Positions 49,418 through 58,210 of a DNA stretch of 64,000 nucleotides are shown piece after piece. This DNA is from Chitinophagales bacterium (lineage in GTDB: Bacteria > Bacteroidota > Bacteroidia > Chitinophagales > Saprospiraceae), in assembly GCA_013298845.1 (NCBI GenBank), contig JAAFJN010000004.1, positions 124,001 through 188,000 of the forward strand, given 5' to 3'. The notes under the pieces were generated by a model that was not told the origin of the DNA, did no database searches, and saw only the letters and a list, made by a program, of their open reading frames with translations. Numbering within the stretch: position 1 is the stretch's first letter; every line of letters begins with the position of its first letter. A program made the translations under genes and the position numbers.

Positions 49418-51955
49418 ATGAATTTACGCATACAAAAATATTTCTTTACGGTAGTGCTAGGGATATTTGGGCTAATGCTCAAAGGCGGCGTAGTCTATGG
49501 CCAACAGAACTCTCCATACCGTCAGTTGAGTACGGCAAAAAACGTACCCGTTTACGACACCATTTCAGGAGTAAATCTTGATTTGAACCTGATCAATCCG
49601 CTTGCCAAAAACGGGAGTGTTCAACTCACCGTACTGAGTTCTGGCGGTGCTGGCAACCCGTACGTTTACCGGTTACGCTACACCCCGGATCCGGGCTTCA
49701 CCGGTATTGATACCTTTGCTTTGGAATACAACTATTACGGTTCTTACCCGTTCCTCACTTACCGGGGCATACGGGTCACTGTTTATCCGTCAATGCTTCA
49801 GGTACAGCAAGACTTTGCCACTACGGAGGCGGGTACGGCGGTAAACGTTCCGGTGTTGAGCAACGATATTTCCTCCACCGGGGGCTTGATCCTGTCCGAA
49901 ATTCCGGCATCCACCCACGGTACAGCGGTTATTGCCGGAAACAACGTTATTTTCACGCCAGAAACGGGCTTTACCGGAAGTGCGCATTTCAATTATACCG
50001 TTTGCGATGCCGATGGTTTCTGCCAAACTGGCTCGGCCACCGTTGGGGTGCATAGCGGCAACCCGGTGAACGATACCATTCAGGTGTTTACCGCAAAAAA
50101 CACGCCACTGAATTTCCCGTTGCTCCACGGCGGCTATTCCATTTTTCAGGCGCCCGCCAACGGGACTGTTTTTATGGCCAATACTCAAAGTTTCCGCTAC
50201 TCACCCACGTTTAATTTTAGCGGCACCGATGAGTTTACCCTGATTAATACCGATTTTGGCGCGCCCATTTATCAAATTGTAAAAATAACAACCCTCAATA
50301 CGCCCACGCAAAACACGATGGCGATGGAGGATTACGCTTATACCCCCAGAAATACCCCGATTTCTTTCAATGTTCGCCAAAATGACATTGGCAACCTCAC
50401 CGTAAAAGGCTGGATTATCCCCACCAACCTGCAAGGCACCGTAACTGGTACCAATTCCATCGGTAACGTAACATTTACCCCATATCCCAACTTTTCGGGC
50501 GTAGCCACTTTTTATTACAAATTGGGCAACAACAATATTCCCGATCTCGAAGTTGGAACAGTAAATGTGATTGTGGGCAACTTGTCGCCCGCGTCCGGTT
50601 TATTTGATTTAACCACGCCCAAGGCAACGCCGTTGGTGATTAACTATAAATTGCCCTTCATCGGCTTCGATTTTTCCATAACCGATGCCCCCGATAACGG
50701 TTCTTGTTCTTATCACCCCGGCTTAAGCACCCAAACCTACGGCACTCAAACCGTTACCGGTCACAACCTCTTGGTGTACACCCCGGCTCCGGGTTTTGTG
50801 GGCTTCGATGAATTTGAAGTAAACTACTGCATTCCGTCCAATGGCAACTGTGAGACGGTCAAAATATCCGTAAACGTCACCGATGTGTTATCGGCCCCCG
50901 GCCCCTATTGCATCGGCGAAGAATGTGTTTGGGCGGGTGATGCCAATAACGACGGTAAAGTAAACAACAAAGACTTGTTGCCCATTGGTTATTTTATGGG
51001 TCAGGAGGGCGTTGTTCGCACGGGTGCCGCGTTGGAATGGTTTGGCCAATACGGCGACGACTGGAATATCCCTTATTACAGCAGCCCAATTGATCTTAAA
51101 TACGCCGATACCGACGGTAGCGGGCAAGTAGAAAGCAACGATACGTTGTCGCTGGGCTTGTTTTACGGACAAACCCACAAATTAACCCCTGCGATTCCAC
51201 CGGTGTCCAAAGGGTTGCCCTTTTTCTTAAACTTCCTAACGCCACCTAACCCACAAATTGGTGATGTGGTAGAAGTAGAAGTTTCACTGGGCAACAGCAA
51301 CCTGCCCGTTACCAGCATTTACGGTTTTACGTTTGATGTGCGGTTAAGCCCACAATTGAGAGATTCGGCGTTCCACATGGAATATTACGCCAACTCGTGG
51401 CTCAATGCCAACGCACCCTATCTGACGTTGAGCAAACGTCCCACCACGGGAAAACTGGAAACAGCATTTACTCGTACCAACGGCGCGGCCGTTAGTGGTA
51501 TGGGCAAAGTGGGCAAATTTGAATTTATTATTGTAGATATTATTCAGGGAGCACGCCCTTCTTCAGCAGCGGCCGGTAGTTCCTTTTCCGATATGCTGTA
51601 CTTTGAAGGCAGCACAATGGATGCCAATGGGGTGCAATCACCCCTTTACGGCGGCGAAATCGCCATTGAGGTGCAACTTCGCGCCGCCGAAAATGACCTT
51701 ATCAGCGTTCAAAACGAAGACTTGCGGGTGTATCCATCACCAGCGTATAGTTTAGTGCAAATCCACCTGAATGGCAATGACCTGATGGAGGAAATTACTG
51801 TAACGGATCTGGCGGGTAAACTTATTTGGCGTTCGGATGTTAATGGAAAAGACCACGCTCAAGTAGATGTTTCCGGATTTTCCAATGGTGTTTATTTTGT
51901 AAACGCACGCACGCAGAGTGGTTTTGTTACCAAAAAATTTGAGGTTTTAAAATGA
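49418..51955 (+). CDS. Secreted Ig-like / dockerin-like protein with T9SS sorting domain
   Basis: The 845-residue protein has a signal peptide (cleavage near VVYGQ) and four to five cadherin/VCBS-like Ig modules with FTGxDTF or FSGxATF motifs (about 40-495). Two dockerin-like calcium loops follow, GDANNDGKVNNKDLL (about 507) and YADTDGSGQVESNDTL (about 565). A cohesin-like beta domain follows (about 605-735, GDVVEVEVSLGNSN and YGFTFDVRLSPQ), and a T9SS type A C-terminus (LRVYPSPAYSLVQIHL). Dockerin and cohesin-like parts in one chain are of interest. A terminator follows. Confidence 0.85.
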   Translation: MNLRIQKYFFTVVLGIFGLMLKGGVVYGQQNSPYRQLSTAKNVPVYDTISGVNLDLNLINPLAKNGSVQLTVLSSGGAGNPYVYRLRYTPDPGFTGIDTFALEYNYYGSYPFLTYRGIRVTVYPSMLQVQQDFATTEAGTAVNVPVLSNDISSTGGLILSEIPASTHGTAVIAGNNVIFTPETGFTGSAHFNYTVCDADGFCQTGSATVGVHSGNPVNDTIQVFTAKNTPLNFPLLHGGYSIFQAPANGTVFMANTQSFRYSPTFNFSGTDEFTLINTDFGAPIYQIVKITTLNTPTQNTMAMEDYAYTPRNTPISFNVRQNDIGNLTVKGWIIPTNLQGTVTGTNSIGNVTFTPYPNFSGVATFYYKLGNNNIPDLEVGTVNVIVGNLSPASGLFDLTTPKATPLVINYKLPFIGFDFSITDAPDNGSCSYHPGLSTQTYGTQTVTGHNLLVYTPAPGFVGFDEFEVNYCIPSNGNCETVKISVNVTDVLSAPGPYCIGEECVWAGDANNDGKVNNKDLLPIGYFMGQEGVVRTGAALEWFGQYGDDWNIPYYSSPIDLKYADTDGSGQVESNDTLSLGLFYGQTHKLTPAIPPVSKGLPFFLNFLTPPNPQIGDVVEVEVSLGNSNLPVTSIYGFTFDVRLSPQLRDSAFHMEYYANSWLNANAPYLTLSKRPTTGKLETAFTRTNGAAVSGMGKVGKFEFIIVDIIQGARPSSAAAGSSFSDMLYFEGSTMDANGVQSPLYGGEIAIEVQLRAAENDLISVQNEDLRVYPSPAYSLVQIHLNGNDLMEEITVTDLAGKLIWRSDVNGKDHAQVDVSGFSNGVYFVNARTQSGFVTKKFEVLK

Positions 51956-51962
51956 CAGACCT

Positions 51963-51995
51963 TTAAAGGAGGCCGATAATAACGGCCTCCTTTAA
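51963..51995 (+). terminator. Terminator-like hairpin after the T9SS gene
   Basis: Perfect 13-bp stem TTAAAGGAGGCCG / CGGCCTCCTTTAA with a 7-base loop, 8 bp after the stop codon. The T tail is short (TTT). Confidence 0.75.
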
Positions 51996-52037
51996 GCGCC
52001 TGAAATCCAATGCCACCCGGCGGTGGCGTTTCATCTG

Positions 52038-53633
52038 ATGCTGAAAAAACTCGTACCCTTCGAAAAAGTCCCACAATTAGCCAAAACCGATCTTGCCTAT
52101 GCCACCGGAGTATCTCACTTGGTGCCATTTTTTAAATACGATCTGCGGCAAGACGTTTTCCACCAAATTATTCAGGATAAAAGCCACGCGGTGGTACCTC
52201 GGCAGGATATTGCCGATGTATTGCAGCGCCAATACGCCAATATCCCCAACAGCGACTTCATTCGCCCTTTGATTGAGTCCCTGCGGGAAGAAAATACGTA
52301 CACGGTGACCACGGCCCACCAACCTTGTCTTTTCACCGGTCCACTGTATTTTATCTACAAAGCCATTACCACCATTAACCTCGCCGAAGCCATTCAGGGG
52401 ATCATTGGTCCGGCGGGTAAAATTGTACCTATTTTTGTATTAGGCAGCGAGGATCACGATATTGATGAGGTCAACCACATCAATTTATTCCATAAAACGG
52501 TGACCTGGGACCCCGGAACCAAAGGCCCCGTTGGTAAACTCAGTACCGAAACCCTGGCCCCGGTTCTGGAACAAATAAGTACCATTCTCGGTACTTCCGA
52601 TGGTGCGCGCAACCTTTACAAACGTTTGGATGACGCCTACACTCAACACAAAACTTTCGGGGAGGCCACGCGGGCATTATTGCACGACTTACTCGGCCAC
52701 TACGGCCTGGTGGTGCTGGATATGAACGAACCGGTTTTTAAAAAATCGTTCATCCCGGTGATGGAACAAGAACTCACCACGCAGGTATCCATTAAATTGG
52801 TGACCGAAACGGTGGAAAAACTCAACCAGGTTGGTTTCAAAACCCAGGCCACACCGCGCGAGATCAACTTGTTTTACATGACCAACGACAGCCGCGAGCG
52901 CATTGTAAAAGAAGGTGATACCTATAAAGTACTGAACAGCGACCTGAGTTTTAGCCACGACGAAATAGTGGCGCATTTGCACGAACACCCCGAGCATTTT
53001 AGCCCCAATGTCGTTTTACGCCCCCTCTTTCAGGAAACTATTTTGCCCAACCTCGCCTACGTGGGCGGCGGCGGCGAATTGGCCTATTGGCTGGAACGCA
53101 AAAGTTTGTTCGACCACTTTGGCATTAATTACCCCATGCTCGTGCGCCGCAACTCGGTGTTGTGGATTGATCGGGATTCCTCCCGCAAATTAGAGCGCTT
53201 TGGCTTCACCGCCTCGCAGTTCTTTGATGAAGCCGAGTCACTGGTGCGCCAATTTGTGGAAAACAACGCCGCAACGGACGTGAACCTTACGCAGGAAATT
53301 AATGATTTTGACAAAATCATTAAAAAAATTGCCCAAAAAGCCCTGGCCATTGACCCAACCCTTGAGTCAGCGGTGGTGGCCGACGGGATAAAATTGCGCA
53401 ACAACCTCGAACAATGGGGCGGCCGATTGATTCGCGCTGAAAAACAAAAACACGAAGTTGTACTCAATCAGTTAAGGGCTTTAAAAGAAAAACTCTTCCC
53501 GGCCAATGGCCTGCAAGAGCGTTACGATAACTTTATTCCTTTTTATCTCCGCTACGGGGAACGTATGTTTGACATACTAAAAGAAAAAATGCTCCCTCTG
53601 GAACATGGATTTATCGTCCTCGAAGATACCTAA
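52038..53633 (+). CDS. bshC: BshC, putative bacillithiol cysteine ligase
   Basis: The 531-residue protein matches BshC in length and motifs: TTAHQPCLFTGPLYFIYK (Rossmann core), VPIFVLGSEDHDIDEVNH, and AYVGGGGELAYW. It is the enzyme thought to add cysteine to GlcN-malate in bacillithiol synthesis, common in Bacteroidota. BshA and BshB are not in the window. Start ATG 52038 is preferred over an upstream in-frame ATG because the upstream codons fall near the terminator. Its last 29 bases overlap the next gene in another frame. Confidence 0.93.
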   Translation: MLKKLVPFEKVPQLAKTDLAYATGVSHLVPFFKYDLRQDVFHQIIQDKSHAVVPRQDIADVLQRQYANIPNSDFIRPLIESLREENTYTVTTAHQPCLFTGPLYFIYKAITTINLAEAIQGIIGPAGKIVPIFVLGSEDHDIDEVNHINLFHKTVTWDPGTKGPVGKLSTETLAPVLEQISTILGTSDGARNLYKRLDDAYTQHKTFGEATRALLHDLLGHYGLVVLDMNEPVFKKSFIPVMEQELTTQVSIKLVTETVEKLNQVGFKTQATPREINLFYMTNDSRERIVKEGDTYKVLNSDLSFSHDEIVAHLHEHPEHFSPNVVLRPLFQETILPNLAYVGGGGELAYWLERKSLFDHFGINYPMLVRRNSVLWIDRDSSRKLERFGFTASQFFDEAESLVRQFVENNAATDVNLTQEINDFDKIIKKIAQKALAIDPTLESAVVADGIKLRNNLEQWGGRLIRAEKQKHEVVLNQLRALKEKLFPANGLQERYDNFIPFYLRYGERMFDILKEKMLPLEHGFIVLEDT

Positions 53634-53982
53634 CCGCCCCGATTTTCTCGGTCGGCAAGTCCACCTCGAACTTTACGATTGCCCCCACGAACTGCTCAAT
53701 GACCCCGCAACGGTCGAAGCAGCCCTACTCGCCTGCGCCGCCGCCATTAAGGCGACCGTGGTGCAATCTACATTTCATCAATTTAGCCCACAAGGCGTTT
53801 CCGGGGTTGTTGTCATCATGGAAAGCCACATTGCCATTCACACCTGGCCAGAGTACGGGTACGCCGCCGTGGATATTTTTACCTGCGGCGATATGGATAT
53901 GGAACCCGGCGTAAATACCATTGCCCGGTGTTTGGGTGCACAGCGTTGGGAAGAAGAGGTATATTTGCGGGGAAAATTTTAA
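53605..53982 (+). CDS. S-adenosylmethionine decarboxylase proenzyme
   Basis: The 125-residue protein is of the short prokaryotic class. The self-cleavage site is in ESHIAIHTWPEYGYAAVDIF, where S74 would become the pyruvoyl group; E73, H79 and C94 match the processing and catalytic residues. It makes decarboxylated SAM for spermidine. It overlaps bshC by 29 bp, so the two are translated from one mRNA. A spermidine synthase gene is not near. Confidence 0.9.
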   Translation: MDLSSSKIPNRPDFLGRQVHLELYDCPHELLNDPATVEAALLACAAAIKATVVQSTFHQFSPQGVSGVVVIMESHIAIHTWPEYGYAAVDIFTCGDMDMEPGVNTIARCLGAQRWEEEVYLRGKF

Positions 53983-53994
53983 AGGTTCAGACTT

Positions 53995-56595
53995 ATGCGC
54001 ATTATTCGCCACTTATTTGCAGCCGTCCTGTTGGTTCCGGCGCTGTTGTTGGAAGCCCAATTAAACGACCATTTTACCGATGGCGATTTCAAAAACAACC
54101 CGGTTTGGCAGGGCGATACGGCCCGGTTTATCGTCAACGCGGCGGGTGAATTACAATTAAACGCTCCTGAAGCCGGTATTTCGGCGCTAACGACCGAGGT
54201 GGCCTTTCCTTATGCAACCGTTTGGGATTTCCGGACCCGGCTGGAATTTGCGCCCAGCAACACCAATTTATTGCGCATTTGGCTGGCCATTAGTTCCACC
54301 GCCCCCGATGCCGAAGGCTATTTGTTGGATATTGGGGAGGTGGGCAGTAACGATGCCTTGCGTTTTTTCCGGCGGCAAAATGGCTCCGCTACCCTATTAG
54401 CGACCGGCATTACCGGTGAAGTAGCCGCCGAACCGGTTGATGCCCGTATTGTAGTGCAACGCACCGCCAATGGCGATTGGACGGCTTTTTTGAGCAAAAA
54501 TGGCGGGCCATTGGTCCAACAATTCAGCGTCAATGACGCGGCAGTGCCTTTTAGCAACCTGCATGTTTTTGGGTTTAATTGCATTTATACCGAAACGCGT
54601 AAAGACAAGTTTTTTTTCGACGATATTATTATCAAAACGGACTCCTCCGATATTGTTCCGCCCGCGCTTGTTAACTACAACGTGGTTGACCAACAAACCA
54701 TCACCCTGACGTTTAATGAGCCGTTGGACTCGGTGTCCGCGCGCGTGTTGGGTAATTATTTGCTTAGCGGCGGCACTTTCCCCAACCAGGTAACGTGGGC
54801 GGCGGCCACGCCAGCGCAGGTAACCTTGCAGTTTGGGTCGCCATTTGCCAATGCCCAAACTTATACCCTGCAAGCCAGCAACATCAAAGACTGGCTGGGC
54901 AACGCGGCCAATCCACAAAGCATTTCGTTTTCTTATATCCAGGAAGGAATAGCCGCCCCCGGCGATATTATCATCAACGAAATTATGTCGGCTCCCAATC
55001 CGGCGCAAGGGCTTCCGGAAAATGCCGAATGGGTGGAAATACTCAACCGCTCGACCAAATACATCCGGTTGTCGCAACTGACATTTGCCGACGCGACTTC
55101 TACGCCAAAAAACCTGCCGGATATTGTACTCGCCCCCGATTCGGTGCTGGTGCTTTGTTCGGCGAATACGGCCGCTGCACTGGCGCCATTTACCACCAAA
55201 ACAGCGATTATTTCCGGTTTCCCGTTGCTCAATGACGACGGCGACAACCTGAAAATCAGCAATATACAGGGTACTTTGATGGATGGCGTAGCCTACCTGG
55301 ACGATTGGCATACCGATCCCAACAAAAGCGACGGCGGCTGGTCGCTGGAGCGCGTTAACCCCGATTTATTATGCCTGGGGGCCGAAAACTGGCAGTCTTG
55401 CCCGTCTAATATCGGCGGGTCACCGGGGCAACGCAACTTTGCGTTTAGTACCGCCCCCGATACCAGCGCGCCCGTACCCGTAAAAATAACAATTGTCAAT
55501 ACCCTTGCGGCACAGGTGACGTTTTCGGAATCTATGGATCTTGCGGCACTCACCGATGCCGGCAACTACCTGATTTCACCCGCCGTAACCGTTGCCCAAA
55601 CGACCATCAACCCCGATGACCTTAGCGTCGTTACGCTTGTGTTTTCGGCGCCGCTGCAAACCAAAATCTTGTACGAATTGCGCTTTGATACCGGCATGAC
55701 CGATTGTTCGGGTAATTCGGTAGCCACCGAGCGTTTATTGGCTTTTGGTATTCCCGAAAACCCGGAAAAAGGGGATGTTTTGGTGAATGAACTATTATTT
55801 AACCCCAATACCGGGGGCGCCCGTTTTGTGGAACTGTACAACAACAGCGATAAAATTCTTCGTTGGGACGCTTTTTCATTAAGCAACCAACAAAAAAACA
55901 GCACGGTGGATATTGCAACGGATCGCCTGTTTTTACCCGGTGATTATTACGTGTTCAGCCTTGACCGCGCTGACATTCTCACCCGTTATCCCGATGCGCG
56001 GGAAGGTCGGGTTATAACGCAGGTATTACCGTCGCTGGACGACCGCAGTGGCAATATCAGCGTGATTTGGGCGGAGGGAGCGCAGCGAATTGTGGTGGAT
56101 TCATTGGACTACTCCACCGATTTGCACAACCAACTGCTCAGTTCGGGCGATCAGGAAGGTGTTTCCATCGAACGAATCCGGTTTGATGCACCCACCAACA
56201 ACCGCAACAACTGGACATCGGCGGCGAAAAATGGCACTCCTACCCTGCCCAACAGCCAGGCTTCGAGTGTATCGCCCATCCAGAACGATATTATTACGTT
56301 ACAACCCGCCCGTATTTCGCCCGACGGCGACGGCCGCGAGGATTATTTGGACATTATCTGGAACCTGGAACAGCCGGGTTATACCGCTACGATTACCATT
56401 TACGATTCGGAAGGTGTACCGGTAAAACGGATTTTAAAACAGGAATTGGCGGGTACCAGCGGTGCTTTGCGCTGGGATGGCGATACGGAAGAGGGTGGCA
56501 GGGCCAGACCGGGCATTCACATTCTTTTTATGGAAATCTTTAACGCCAGTGGCGATGTAAAACGAGTGAAAGTGCCGTTTGCGGTTATTTTTTAA
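53995..56595 (+). CDS. Secreted lamin-tail-domain protein
   Basis: The 866-residue protein has a signal peptide (cleavage near LLEAQ). A jelly-roll-like N-terminal part (about 20-220) is followed by Ig-like Big_5 modules (LTFNEPLDSVSARVLGNYLL and VTFSESMDLAALTDAGNYLI). Two lamin-tail domains begin at IIINEIMSAPNP (about 325) and VLVNELLFNPNTGG (about 595). A FlgD-like Ig C-terminus (about 775-866, ITIYDSEGVPVK, LRWDGDTEEG) ends the protein and may serve as secretion tail. It is 12 bp after the SAM decarboxylase. Adhesion or nuclease targeting roles are possible but not shown. Confidence 0.85.
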   Translation: MRIIRHLFAAVLLVPALLLEAQLNDHFTDGDFKNNPVWQGDTARFIVNAAGELQLNAPEAGISALTTEVAFPYATVWDFRTRLEFAPSNTNLLRIWLAISSTAPDAEGYLLDIGEVGSNDALRFFRRQNGSATLLATGITGEVAAEPVDARIVVQRTANGDWTAFLSKNGGPLVQQFSVNDAAVPFSNLHVFGFNCIYTETRKDKFFFDDIIIKTDSSDIVPPALVNYNVVDQQTITLTFNEPLDSVSARVLGNYLLSGGTFPNQVTWAAATPAQVTLQFGSPFANAQTYTLQASNIKDWLGNAANPQSISFSYIQEGIAAPGDIIINEIMSAPNPAQGLPENAEWVEILNRSTKYIRLSQLTFADATSTPKNLPDIVLAPDSVLVLCSANTAAALAPFTTKTAIISGFPLLNDDGDNLKISNIQGTLMDGVAYLDDWHTDPNKSDGGWSLERVNPDLLCLGAENWQSCPSNIGGSPGQRNFAFSTAPDTSAPVPVKITIVNTLAAQVTFSESMDLAALTDAGNYLISPAVTVAQTTINPDDLSVVTLVFSAPLQTKILYELRFDTGMTDCSGNSVATERLLAFGIPENPEKGDVLVNELLFNPNTGGARFVELYNNSDKILRWDAFSLSNQQKNSTVDIATDRLFLPGDYYVFSLDRADILTRYPDAREGRVITQVLPSLDDRSGNISVIWAEGAQRIVVDSLDYSTDLHNQLLSSGDQEGVSIERIRFDAPTNNRNNWTSAAKNGTPTLPNSQASSVSPIQNDIITLQPARISPDGDGREDYLDIIWNLEQPGYTATITIYDSEGVPVKRILKQELAGTSGALRWDGDTEEGGRARPGIHILFMEIFNASGDVKRVKVPFAVIF

Positions 56596-57213
56596 CGTTT
56601 TAGCGCAATCCATTCTTGCAAATAACGCAAAAACTCGGGCATATTGAGTTGTTCAATTTGCTTTGGAGTAAAGCCGTTGGCCTCAAACTCGGCCAATAAA
56701 TCCATGTTAAAGGCATTGTACTCATACCAAATAGTATTCGGGCCGGGCAAATCCCACTCCAGGAGGGAAGCCAGCCAGGCGCGTACTTCTTCGATGAGTA
56801 ACTCCGGGTTTTCGTAGTGGCACCGCACATCGGAGCCGGAAAGGTCAGAAATGGCCTTTTGGTAACTAAATTTCTCGGCTTCTAATATGAGTAATTGTTT
56901 GGCCCTGTATTTAGGGTCGGAATGGAATAGTTTGCATCCCATATCAATACCAATCTCAAAACCGATGTTCAGGCGGTAATACTCATCGGGGGCCGACGAA
57001 CGGATACGGGACAAATCGTGAATGCTGTATTTGCATTCTTCAATAATTTCCTGAATTTTTTCGATGCGCACTTCTGGAATCCAAACGTTCCGAGGCAATA
57101 CGGGGAATTAAATGGCAAAATTGAATGGTAAAGAGGAGCGGTTTTAACAATATCCGGTATCGTTCATCAAAAGGGCAATTGATAAATACGCTGCTATTAA
57201 ATGTATCGCTCAT
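56592..57213 (-). pseudogene. Frameshifted gene of an NDT/TIR-like hypothetical family
   Basis: The downstream frame (to 56592) encodes ECKYSIHDLSRIRSSA, LNIGFEIGIDMGCKLF, AISDLSGSDVRCH and EEVRAWLASLL. A second frame begins at ATG 57213 and encodes SVFINCPFDERYRILLKPLL and PRIASERLD. Together they give the full pattern of a family I recall (VFINCPFD..Y, C.YSIHDLSR, FE-G, SD-x-x-G-x-D). The frames part near 57072-57078, where one base is extra or two are missing, and frame one stops after 57 codons. The start overlaps the DUF2188 stop as ATGA. The fold is inferred to be nucleoside-deoxyribosyltransferase/TIR-like from the strand order and FEIG glutamate. Mutation or sequence error cannot be told apart. 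Confidence 0.7.
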
Positions 57214-57407
57214 CGGGCAGGCAAACCTCTTTCTACTCTTTCAACGGTTCCGTCGTCGCGGTGAACAATCAAATCATCTTTAGGGTCGTGGGCACGAGCG
57301 TACAAAATGGCCGCCTCTTTGGATGGATAAATATCCGGCACGACCAATTGCCCCGCTTTCCAAATTACCCAGCCGTTGTGGTGCTTGATAATGTGAAGCC
57401 TTTTCAT
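57210..57407 (-). CDS. DUF2188-like small protein
   Basis: The 65-residue protein starts MKRLHIIKHHNGWVIWKAG and has PSKEAAILYARAHDPKDDLI and VHRDDGTVERVE, the DUF2188 layout of a small beta-alpha-beta fold. The start at 57407 is preferred to an ATG at 57431 because the promoter -7 box at 57442-57449 would leave the latter almost leaderless. Its stop codon overlaps the start of the frameshifted gene (ATGA), so the two are coupled. Confidence 0.75.
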   Translation of the reverse strand: MKRLHIIKHHNGWVIWKAGQLVVPDIYPSKEAAILYARAHDPKDDLIVHRDDGTVERVERGLPAR

Positions 57408-57441
57408 TGCTGCTGTGAAAAACTTTTTCATATCTGTAGGG

Positions 57442-57472
57442 CAAAATTAGGGGAATTGTCTGGAAAAACCAA
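57442..57472 (-). promoter_or_regulatory. Bacteroidota promoter TTG-N20-TAATTTTG for the DUF2188 bicistron
   Basis: On the minus strand, TTG (57470-57472) and TAATTTTG (57442-57449) are 20 bases apart, matching the consensus. It lies 34 bp upstream of the chosen ATG 57407. Confidence 0.7.
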
Positions 57473-57525
57473 AATAACCTTCCTGATTTGATTTTGCGTT
57501 GCGCTTAACGGGGCAAAAATGGCAC

Positions 57526-57566
57526 AAAAAAACGCCGAAAGTAGCGGGTGGCCACTCTCGACGTTT
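57526..57566 (-). terminator. Terminator for the charged-repeat protein gene
   Basis: On the minus strand, AAACGTCGAGAGTGG pairs through G-U wobbles with the CTACTTTCGGCGTTT arm, followed by seven T. It lies 34 bp after the stop codon at 57601. Confidence 0.8.
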
Positions 57567-57600
57567 GGAATCATCCGTACGAAACGGATCAGAATAGAAA

Positions 57601-58098
57601 TTAGTTCTTGATATCGCGACGGTTTTCTTTGCGGTCGCGTTTGTTTTCGGCGCGGTCACGTTTGTTTTCGGCGCGGTCGCGTTTATCTTCACGTTTGTCT
57701 TTTACATCTTCGCGGCTATCGCGGCGATCTTCGCGTTTATCTTTTACGTCTTCGCGACTATCTTTTACATCTTCGCGGGCGTCGCGGCGATCTTCCATTT
57801 TATCGCGGCGGCCACCGTCGTGTTTAGCATCCCGAACGTCTTCGCGGGCATCGCGGCGATCTTCACGGGCGTCACGGCGGTCTTCGTTTTTATCTTTTAC
57901 ATCTTCCGCGTTGTCTTTTACATCTTCGCGGCGATCACGGCGGTTTTCAGCGCGGTCGCGTTTGTTTTCTGCACGATCCATTTTATTTTCTTTCCGGTCA
58001 ACTTTGTCTTCCAATTTATCGAGTTTTTCGGACTGTTGGGCTTGTGCCGTAAGAACAAGTGCGCAGAAGGCAACTAACAACATGAATTGCTTTTTCAT
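57601..58098 (-). CDS. Exported highly charged heptad-repeat protein
   Basis: The 165-residue protein has a signal peptide (MKKQFMLLVAFCALVLTAQA). About 140 residues then consist almost only of D, E, R, K, N and A in 7-residue units such as DRAENKR, DRREDVK and DAREDRR. The period fits one continuous charged helix (single alpha-helix type) rather than a classic coiled coil, because the a/d positions are not hydrophobic. A helix break lies at KHDGGRRDK. The DNA has matching 21-bp repeats. Function unknown; similar proteins are seen in Bacteroidota. Confidence 0.78.
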   Translation of the reverse strand: MKKQFMLLVAFCALVLTAQAQQSEKLDKLEDKVDRKENKMDRAENKRDRAENRRDRREDVKDNAEDVKDKNEDRRDAREDRRDAREDVRDAKHDGGRRDKMEDRRDAREDVKDSREDVKDKREDRRDSREDVKDKREDKRDRAENKRDRAENKRDRKENRRDIKN

Positions 58099-58210
58099 AA
58101 TAGTACATTTATTTTTTGTGAAAGGATGCGATTTTGACGCGAAGAATTGGTTTAGGTTTAATAAGCCAATATTTTTTTCAAAAAAAAGCCGCAAAAACTT
58201 AAAACAGGTG

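Noticed and set aside
49418-51955. Cellulosome scaffoldin
   Set aside because: There is only one cohesin-like domain, no cellulose-binding or cellulase domains, and a T9SS tail, so the label would be too strong.
57018-57045. Programmed -1 frameshifting at the A AAA AAT tract near 57050
   Set aside because: The two halves need a +1 (or -2) change, and homology places the break earlier, at 57072-57078.
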